Shown one piece after another: positions 58,360 through 64,000 of a DNA stretch of 64,000 nucleotides (within the stretch, counting starts at the first letter, position 1; every line of letters starts with the position of its first letter). The position numbers were made by a program, and so were the translations under genes. The stretch is from Burkholderiales bacterium (GTDB lineage Bacteria > Pseudomonadota > Gammaproteobacteria > Burkholderiales > Burkholderiaceae_C): assembly GCA_028872015.1 (NCBI GenBank), contig JAGWLO010000012.1, positions 1 to 64,000 of the forward strand, read 5' to 3'. The notes beneath the pieces were generated by a model. It had not been told where the DNA came from. It searched no databases and worked only from the letters and a program-made list of their open reading frames with translations.

Positions 58360-58381
58360 GGGCGGGGCCGCGGCCCGCCGG
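58360..58381. terminator. Palindromic GC element between convergent genes
   Basis: A self-complementary GGGCCGCGGCCC lies inside a nearly palindromic GGCGGGGCCGCGGCCCGCC, in the 22 bp between the Met-rich gene and the convergent amidase. Terminator-like, no T-run. Confidence 0.35.
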
Positions 58382-59785
58382 CTACCCCAGCCGCGGCCGC
58401 GGCAGCGGCTGCACGCTCTCGAAGGCCCGCGCCGCACGCAGCACCAGCGCGTCGCCGAACATCGGCCCCACGATCTGCAGCCCGATCGGCAGGCCGGCCG
58501 CGGTCAGGCCGCAGGGGATGCTGCAGGCCGGCTGCTGGGTCAGGTTGAAGGGGTAGCTGAAGGGCGTCCACCCCAGCATCTCGGGCTCGCTCAGCACGCT
58601 GTGGCCGGCGGGCCGGGCCTCGAAGGCCGGCACCGCCACGCTGGGCGTGACCAGCAGGTCGTGGCGCTGCATGAACTGGCGCATGTGGGAGCCCAGGGCT
58701 CCGCGGCGCAGGTGCAGGCGCTGCACCGCCAGCGCGTCCAGGCGCGAGCCCAGTTCGGCCTCGGCGGCGAAGTCGGGGTCGGTCAGGGCCTGCTGCGCCG
58801 GCGTGAGCTGGTTCCACAGCGTCCAGGCGCCGACGAACCACAGGCCGCAGGTGATCTCCAGCGGGTCGTCGAAGCCGGGGTCCACCGCCTCGACCTGCGC
58901 GCCCAGCGCGGCCAGCCGGGCCACCGCGGCGGCGCAGGCGGCGGCGACCTCGGGGTGCACGTTCTTCGCATAGCCCAGCGTCGGCGACCACGCCACGCGC
59001 AGGCCCCGGATGCCGTCCTCCAGACCGATCCGGTAGTCGCGGGGGTCGGGCGGCAGCGATGTCCAGTCGCGCGCGTCGGGCTGGCTCAGCACGTTCAGCA
59101 TCAAGGCCGCGTCGGGCACGCTCATCGTGTGCGGACCCAGGTGGGCCACCGTGCCGAAGGGCGAGAGCGGGTAGGCCGGCACGCGGCCGAAGCTGGGCTT
59201 CAGGCCGAAATTGCCGCAGAAAGCGGCCGGGATGCGCACGCTGCCGGCGCCGTCGGTGCCGATGGACACCGGGCCCATGCCCGCGGCCACCGCGGCGGCG
59301 GTGCCGCCCGAGGATCCGCCCGGCGTCTTGCCCGGGTCCCAGGGGTTGCGCGTGATGCCGGTCAGGGGCGAGTTGGTCTCGCCCTTGCAGCCGAACTCGG
59401 GCGTGCAGGTCTTGCCCAGCAGCACGGCGCCGGCCTCGCGCAGGCGCGCCGTGGCGGGCGCGTCGTCGGCCCAGGGCTGCGCCGGGTCGACCGTGCGGCT
59501 GCCGCGCAGGGTGGGCCAGCCGCGGGCGAGGATCAGGTCCTTGATCGAGGCCGGCACGCCGTCGAGCGGGCCCATCGGGGCGCCGCGCTGCCAGCGCGCT
59601 TCGCTGGCGCGTGCGCTGGCCAGCGCCTCGTCGCCGGCGACCCAGCAGTAGGCGTTCAGCGTCGGGTTGTGGCGCTCGATGCGCGCCAGCGCCGCCCGGG
59701 TGGCCTCCACCGGCGAGGCCTGGCCGCTGCGGTACAGCGCCAGCAGCTCGGTGGCGCTGCAGTCGGCAAGATCGGTGGCGGGCAT
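58382..59785 (-). CDS. Amidase signature family protein
   Basis: A 467-residue amidase. The Ser-Ser-Lys triad is visible: Lys82 in SIKD, the GGSSGG block at 156-161 (Ser158/159) and Ser182 in TDGAGS. It is related to GatA and to nylon/aryl-amide hydrolases; the absence of gatB and gatC nearby argues for a catabolic amidase of unknown substrate. Start ATG 59785. Divergent from the oxidoreductase gene, 139 bp apart. Confidence 0.9.
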   Translation of the reverse strand: MPATDLADCSATELLALYRSGQASPVEATRAALARIERHNPTLNAYCWVAGDEALASARASEARWQRGAPMGPLDGVPASIKDLILARGWPTLRGSRTVDPAQPWADDAPATARLREAGAVLLGKTCTPEFGCKGETNSPLTGITRNPWDPGKTPGGSSGGTAAAVAAGMGPVSIGTDGAGSVRIPAAFCGNFGLKPSFGRVPAYPLSPFGTVAHLGPHTMSVPDAALMLNVLSQPDARDWTSLPPDPRDYRIGLEDGIRGLRVAWSPTLGYAKNVHPEVAAACAAAVARLAALGAQVEAVDPGFDDPLEITCGLWFVGAWTLWNQLTPAQQALTDPDFAAEAELGSRLDALAVQRLHLRRGALGSHMRQFMQRHDLLVTPSVAVPAFEARPAGHSVLSEPEMLGWTPFSYPFNLTQQPACSIPCGLTAAGLPIGLQIVGPMFGDALVLRAARAFESVQPLPRPRLG

Positions 59786-59924
59786 GGTCTGTCCTCTTCG
59801 AAGGCGAACGTCGATCTTGCGTCGGCCGGCGCGCGCCATCGGCCCGGGATTGCCCGCAGGCCCGGTGGAGCAGCGACCACGGACCACGGGCCAGAATGCG
59901 GCTCGGTCCGGAGAAACGCCCACC

Positions 59925-60911
59925 ATGCAAGCCGCCTTCTACGAATCCACCGGCCCCGCACGCAGCGTGCTGCGCGTGGCCGAGCAGCCCGACCCGCAGC
60001 CCGGCGCCGGCGAGTTGCGCGTGCGGCTGCGCTGGTCGGGCGTGAACCCGTCGGACGTGAAATCGCGCGCCGGTCTGCGCAGCCGCGAGATGCCGTTTCC
60101 TCGCGTCGTGCCGCACAGCGACGGCATGGGCGTCGTCGATGCCGTGGGCCCGGGCGTGGACGCCGGCCGCCTCGGCCAGCGGGTGTGGGTGTGGAACGCC
60201 GCCTGGGGCCGCGCCGACGGCACGGCGGCGCAGTTCGTCGTGCTGCCGCCAGCGCAGGCCGTGCCGCTGCCCGACCACGTGCCGGACGAGGCCGGCGCCT
60301 GCCTGGGCATCCCCGCGCTCACGGCCTTGCACGCGATGTTGGTGGCGGGCGGCGTTGCCGGCCAGAGCGTGCTGGTGGCCGGGGGCGCCGGCGCGGTGGG
60401 CCACTACGCGGTGCAGTTCGCGCGCCTGCTGGGGGCTGCGCGCGTGCTGGCCACCGCCAGCACGCCGGCCAAGGCCGAGCTGGCCCGGGCCGCAGGCGCC
60501 GACGCGGTGGTCGACTACCGGTCGACCGACGCCGCGGCGCAGTTGCGGCAGGCGAACCGCGGCGCCAGGGTCGACCGCATCGTCGAGCTCGACATCGCGG
60601 CGAATGCCGAGCTCGACCTGGCGCTGCTCAGGCCCGGCGGTGATCTGGTCGCCTACGGCAGCGGCGCGCCGCGCTTGGAGCTGCCGTTCTTTCCGCTGAT
60701 CGCGGGCAACCTGACCCTGCGCTTCTTCATCGTCTACAACCTCGAGCCGGCCGACCGCCGACGCGCCGAAGCCGCGCTCGGCGCCTTCCTCGAGCGCCAG
60801 GCGCTGCGCCACAACATCGCGCTGCGCCTGCCGCTGGCCGAGATCGCGCAGGCCCACGAGGCGGTGGAGCAAGGCCGCGTGGCCGGCAACGTGGTGCTGG
60901 CCCTGCCCTGA
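59925..60911 (+). CDS. NADPH:quinone oxidoreductase (zinc-free MDR family)
   Basis: A 328-residue medium-chain dehydrogenase/reductase of the quinone oxidoreductase class. Visible are GVNPSDVKSRAG, LGIPALTALHAML and the cofactor-binding VAGGAGAVGHYAVQFA. No zinc-ligating Cys set. Start ATG 59925. It is convergent with the TetR gene (9 bp between stops). Confidence 0.9.
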   Translation: MQAAFYESTGPARSVLRVAEQPDPQPGAGELRVRLRWSGVNPSDVKSRAGLRSREMPFPRVVPHSDGMGVVDAVGPGVDAGRLGQRVWVWNAAWGRADGTAAQFVVLPPAQAVPLPDHVPDEAGACLGIPALTALHAMLVAGGVAGQSVLVAGGAGAVGHYAVQFARLLGAARVLATASTPAKAELARAAGADAVVDYRSTDAAAQLRQANRGARVDRIVELDIAANAELDLALLRPGGDLVAYGSGAPRLELPFFPLIAGNLTLRFFIVYNLEPADRRRAEAALGAFLERQALRHNIALRLPLAEIAQAHEAVEQGRVAGNVVLALP

Positions 60912-60920
60912 GCGGGCCGC

Positions 60921-61589
60921 TCAACCGGCCGTGTAGGCCGCGGCCAGGGTCTGCAGGTGGGCGCGCGAGGGCGCGTCCAGGTGCGGCAGCAGCAGCGCCA
61001 GCGCGTGGTAGGCGCCGCGGCCCAGGGCATCGGCGGCGCGCTCGGGCTCGAGCGCGTGGCGCGGGTCGCGCACGTACTCGAAGCTGAGCCAGTAGGTGAC
61101 CAGCACCACCATCGAGGTCGCCAGGGGCGCGGCCTCGGCGCTGTCGATGCGCAGGCCGCCGTGGCGCGCCAGGCCGGCCAGCAGCGCGTGCATGGCGCGC
61201 GCCTTGTCGCGCAGCACGGTCTGGAAGTGCGTCTCCAGCCGGCGGTTCTTGCTCAGCAGGTCGTTCAGGTCGCGGTACAGGAAGCGGTAGCTCCAGACCA
61301 GCTCGAACAGCATGTGGATGAAGAGCCACGCGTCCTCGACGTTCTCGACGCCGTCCGCGGCTTGCAGGATCTCGGCCAGTGCGCGCTCGTAGCGGTCGAA
61401 CAGGCCGTTGATCAGTTCGTCCTTGGCGGGGTAGTGGTAGTACAGGTTGCCGGGGCTGATGCGCAGCTCGGCCGAGATGAGCGTGGTGCTGACGTTGGGC
61501 TCGCCAAAACGATTGAAAAGCTCCAGCGTGGTCTCGAGGATGCGCTCGGCGGTGCGGCGCGGCTTCTTCGGTGCAACCATGCGCGGCAT
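60921..61589 (-). CDS. TetR family transcriptional regulator
   Basis: A 222-residue regulator. The N-terminal helix-turn-helix includes ILETTLELFNRFGEPNVSTT and LRISPGNLYYHYPAKDELI. The C-terminal ligand domain (LFIHMLFELVWSYRFLYRDL) is of the kind seen in fatty acid- or envelope-linked TetR proteins. ATG 61589, or the fourth-codon ATG at 61580. It is divergent from the ABC exporter pair (60 bp), which is its most likely target. Confidence 0.9.
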   Translation of the reverse strand: MPRMVAPKKPRRTAERILETTLELFNRFGEPNVSTTLISAELRISPGNLYYHYPAKDELINGLFDRYERALAEILQAADGVENVEDAWLFIHMLFELVWSYRFLYRDLNDLLSKNRRLETHFQTVLRDKARAMHALLAGLARHGGLRIDSAEAAPLATSMVVLVTYWLSFEYVRDPRHALEPERAADALGRGAYHALALLLPHLDAPSRAHLQTLAAAYTAG

Positions 61590-61620
61590 TGTGGCGCCGG
61601 CACCGGCACGGGCCCCTGCC

Positions 61621-61626
61621 TACAAT
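61621..61626 (+). promoter_or_regulatory. -10 element of the ABC exporter operon
   Basis: TACAAT (5 of 6 to consensus) lies 23 bp before the ATG at 61650, in the 60-bp gap shared with the TetR gene. No good -35 could be assigned. A TetR operator would be expected to overlap it; I saw no clear palindrome. Confidence 0.4.
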
Positions 61627-61649
61627 CCGGCGCCCAACCCGCCCCGCCG

Positions 61650-62582
61650 ATGCTCGCCCCCACGCCGCTGCCCGCCGCCGTCCGATTCGACCAGGTCGGC
61701 AAGGTGTTCCAGGGCGCGCGCGGGGCCTTCACGGCGCTGGACGGCGTGTCGTTCGAGATCGCGCAGGGCGAATTCTTCGGCCTGCTCGGCCCCAACGGTG
61801 CCGGCAAGACGACGCTGATCTCGATCCTGGCCGGCCTGGCCCGCGCCAGCCGCGGCCGCGTCAGCGTGATGGGCCACGACGTGCGGGCCGACTACGCCGC
61901 CGCGCGCCGCGCCCTGGGCATCGTGCCGCAGGAGCTCGTGTTCGACCCCTTCTTCAGCGTGCGCGAGACCCTGCGCATCCAGAGCGGCTACTTCGGCGTG
62001 CGCCACAACGACGCCTGGATCGACGAGTTGCTGGCCGAGTTGGGCCTGGCCGACAAGGCCGGCGCCAACATGCGGCAGCTTTCGGGCGGCATGAAGCGGC
62101 GCGTGCTGGTGGCGCAGGCGCTGGTGCACAAGCCGCCGGTGATCGTGCTGGACGAGCCCACGGCCGGCGTGGACGTCGAGCTGCGCCAGACGCTGTGGCA
62201 CTTCATCGCGCGCCTGAACCGCCAGGGCCACACCGTGCTGCTGACCACGCATTACCTGGAGGAAGCCGAGGCGCTGTGCGGCCGCATCGCGATGCTCAAG
62301 CAGGGCCGCGTGGTGGCGCTGGACCGGACCTCGGCGCTGCTGGCCGGCCGCGCCAGCACGATGCTGCGCTTCAAGACCGACAGCGCGCTGCCGCCGGCGG
62401 TGGCCGCGGTCTCGCGCGTGACCGGCCGCATCGTGCAGGCGCAGGCCCATGACGCGGCCGAGGTCGAGGCGCTGCTGGCCGCCCTGCGCGCCGGCGGCGT
62501 GAAGGTGGAAGACCTCGAGATCGGCCGTGCCGACCTCGAGGACGTGTTCCTCGAGATCATGCAGGAGGGCGCGCCGGCATGA
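61650..62582 (+). CDS. ABC-2 type exporter ATP-binding protein (YadG-like)
   Basis: A 310-residue ATPase: Walker A GPNGAGKTT, signature QLSGGMKRRVLVAQAL, Walker B VIVLDEPTAGVD and HYLEEAEALC, which is the pattern of drug/polysaccharide ABC-2 exporters. The C-terminal extension (~60 residues) ends ADLEDVFLEIM as in YadG/CcmA-type ATPases. It overlaps the permease gene by 4 bp. Confidence 0.93.
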   Translation: MLAPTPLPAAVRFDQVGKVFQGARGAFTALDGVSFEIAQGEFFGLLGPNGAGKTTLISILAGLARASRGRVSVMGHDVRADYAAARRALGIVPQELVFDPFFSVRETLRIQSGYFGVRHNDAWIDELLAELGLADKAGANMRQLSGGMKRRVLVAQALVHKPPVIVLDEPTAGVDVELRQTLWHFIARLNRQGHTVLLTTHYLEEAEALCGRIAMLKQGRVVALDRTSALLAGRASTMLRFKTDSALPPAVAAVSRVTGRIVQAQAHDAAEVEALLAALRAGGVKVEDLEIGRADLEDVFLEIMQEGAPA

Positions 62583-63340
62583 GTTTCGAAGGCGCCGGCT
62601 CGCTGTTCCGCAAGGAGCTGCTGCGGTTCTGGAAGGTGGCCTTCCAGACCGTGGCCGCGCCGGTGCTGACCGCCGTGCTGTACCTGCTGATCTTCGGCCA
62701 TGTGCTGGGCGGGCGCGTGCAGCCGCTGCCGGGCGTGGGCTACGTCAGCTTCCTGGTGCCGGGGCTGGTGATGATGAGCGTGCTGCAGAACGCGTTCGCC
62801 AACAGCAGCAGCTCGCTCGTGCAGAGCAAGATCACGGGCAACCTGGTGTTCCTGCTGGTCACGCCGCTGTCGCACTGGGCCTGGTTCGCGGCCTACGTGG
62901 GGGCCTCGATGGTGCGCGGGCTCATCGTCGGGCTGGGCGTGCTGCTGGTGACGGTGTGGTTCGCGCCGCTGGCGCTGGCCGCGCCGCTGTGGATCGTGGT
63001 CTTCGCGGCGCTGGGCGCCGGCATGATGGGCGCGCTGGGCCTGATTGCCGGGCTGTGGGCCGACAAGTTCGACCAGATGGCGGCGTTCCAGAACTTCGTC
63101 ATCATGCCGATGACGTTCCTCTCGGGCGTCTTCTACTCGGTGCATACGCTGCCGCCGGCGTGGCTGGTGGTGAGCCACCTGAACCCGTTCTTCTACATGA
63201 TCGACGGCTTCCGCAGCGGCTTCTTCGGCACCGGTGATGTCTCGCCCTGGCTCAGCCTGGGCGTGGTGGGCTCGGCCTGCGCCATCGTCTCGGCGATCGC
63301 GCTGCGCCTGCTGGCCAGCGGCTACAAGCTGCGCGCCTGA
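62579..63340 (+). CDS. ABC-2 type exporter permease (YadH-like)
   Basis: A 253-residue membrane protein with six hydrophobic segments. GSLFRKELLRFWKVAFQT at the start, FLVPGLVMMSVLQNAFANSSSS and the late FLSGVFYSVHTLPPAW...NPFFYMIDGFR are hallmarks of the ABC-2 YadH group. Substrate unknown. In Burkholderiales this pair is commonly followed by bolA and murA; here bolA follows. Confidence 0.93.
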   Translation: MSFEGAGSLFRKELLRFWKVAFQTVAAPVLTAVLYLLIFGHVLGGRVQPLPGVGYVSFLVPGLVMMSVLQNAFANSSSSLVQSKITGNLVFLLVTPLSHWAWFAAYVGASMVRGLIVGLGVLLVTVWFAPLALAAPLWIVVFAALGAGMMGALGLIAGLWADKFDQMAAFQNFVIMPMTFLSGVFYSVHTLPPAWLVVSHLNPFFYMIDGFRSGFFGTGDVSPWLSLGVVGSACAIVSAIALRLLASGYKLRA

Positions 63341-63375
63341 AGCGCCCGCACGCCGAAGCCTGAGACAATCCCGCC

Positions 63376-63651
63376 ATGGCCGACCCCACTGCCGATCAGG
63401 TTCGCGACTACATCGCCGCCGGGCTGGCCTGCGAGCGCGTCGAGGTCGAAGGCGATGGCCGCCACTTCTTCGCCACCATCGTGGCGGCCGCGTTCGAAGG
63501 CCTGCCGCGGGTGCGCCGCCACCAGCGCGTCTACGCGGCGCTGGGCGATAGAATGCGTGAGCAGATTCATGCCTTGTCGATGAAGACGCTCACCCCCGCC
63601 GAGTTCGCTGCCGAATCGCCCGCCGGCGCTGCGGCGCCCCACCACCACTGA
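63376..63651 (+). CDS. BolA family protein (IbaG/YrbA-like)
   Basis: A 91-residue BolA-fold protein. The block [19 protein letters not shown] followed by [16 protein letters not shown] and [13 protein letters not shown] is typical of the IbaG/YrbA subgroup, which binds iron-sulfur clusters with monothiol glutaredoxin. A GACAAT hexamer at 63364-63369 lies just before the start. Confidence 0.93.
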   Translation: MADPTADQVRDYIAAGLACERVEVEGDGRHFFATIVAAAFEGLPRVRRHQRVYAALGDRMREQIHALSMKTLTPAEFAAESPAGAAAPHHH

Positions 63652-63742
63652 ACCACCCTGCGGTGCGCCGCGGGGTGCCGCTGCGCGCCGCCGGCGCGTC
63701 GTCGCAGTGGCCCCTTCCCGCGTGCACCGGCCCAGCCCCCCG

Positions 63743-64000
63743 ATGATCACGCTCGCCTTGTCCAAGGGTCGCATCTTCGACGACTCGCTGCCGCTGCTGC
63801 GGGCCGCCGGCATCGAGGTGCTCGACGATCCCGAGCACAGCCGCAAGCTCATCCTGGCCACCAACCGGGCCGACCTGCGCGTGGTGCTGGTGCGCGCCAG
63901 CGACGTGCCCACCTATGTCGAGCACGGCGGGGCCGACCTCGGCGTGGCGGGGCTGGACGTGCTGCTCGAGCACGCGCAGGCCAGCGATGCGGTGGGCGGC
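63743..64000 (+). CDS. hisG: ATP phosphoribosyltransferase HisG (partial, runs off right edge)
   Basis: The first 86 codons of his[20 protein letters not shown], then [30 protein letters not shown]. This is the short (HisZ-dependent) or long form; length cannot be judged. It catalyses the first step of histidine biosynthesis. The 91 bp between bolA and hisG contain no gene, so murA is missing from its usual place. hisI and hisE lie 35 kb away on the other strand. Confidence 0.95.
   Translation, partial: MITLALSKGRIFDDSLPLLRAAGIEVLDDPEHSRKLILATNRADLRVVLVRASDVPTYVEHGGADLGVAGLDVLLEHAQASDAVGG

Overview
The window is GC-rich, densely coded DNA with strong third-position GC, which creates long spurious ORFs opposite real genes. 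Gene content and order (form I RuBisCO operon with divergent cbbR, hisI-hisE-HIT-tatABC, ABC export pair-bolA-hisG) point to a betaproteobacterium of the order Burkholderiales, probably of the Rubrivivax/Leptothrix/Ideonella type. This placement is inference from protein character and synteny; there is no rRNA in the window. I saw no tRNA or rRNA gene, insertion sequence, prophage or CRISPR array. About 59 protein genes are supported, two of them cut by the window edges.

Layout. 1-3127: two divergent RNA helicases (SUV3-like and DbpA). 3236-12343: an accessory block on the + strand with a nucleotide cyclase-ATPase-TPR protein, three small or unknown genes (one a probable secreted or surface beta-propeller) and a 1264-residue fusion of a DyP-type peroxidase to a P450-like domain. 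12401-20466: ClC transporter, B12/radical SAM protein, cNMP-patatin phospholipase, acyl-CoA hydrolase/transferase-GNAT fusion, DUF1345 membrane protein. 20514-24741: glutaminase carrying STAS and cNMP domains, divergent from a STAS antagonist and an RsbW-like kinase, then a CoxE-like VWA protein. 24909-25601: dienelactone hydrolase. 25771-32384: a minus-strand train running from a peptide (POT) transporter through PdeM-like phosphoesterase, DUF815 ATPase and Nudix to hisI, hisE, a membrane protein, HIT and tatABC.

32424-39755: CO2 fixation. cbbR is divergent from cbbL-cbbS-cbbX-cbbF-cbbP-cbbY and a translationally coupled periplasmic glutathione peroxidase-like gene, so the organism can probably run the Calvin cycle with red-type RuBisCO and its CbbX activase. 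39801-43617: an orphan branched-chain-type binding protein, an acyl-CoA-binding protein divergent from a wax ester synthase/DGAT, and an SRPBCC protein. 43639-56398: a peptide ABC transporter split in two. The binding protein and permeases lie at 43639-47230 and the two ATPases at 54732-56398; an ArsB/SLC13-like transporter, a Ser/Thr kinase coupled to an OmpA-like lipoprotein, and a tricorn-type protease lie between them.

56519-58359: a cytochrome b, a Tat-exported molybdopterin oxidoreductase (MsrP/YedY-like) and a secreted Met-rich MXKDX repeat protein. This matches the logic of the YedZ1-YedY1-MrpX hypochlorite scavenging module known from Azospira. 58382-64000: amidase, quinone oxidoreductase, TetR regulator, ABC-2 exporter pair, BolA and the start of hisG. 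The murA gene that usually lies between bolA and hisG in this order is absent here. The most novel-looking items are the DyP-P450 fusion and its neighbourhood, and the cytochrome b/MsrP-like/Met-rich cluster.
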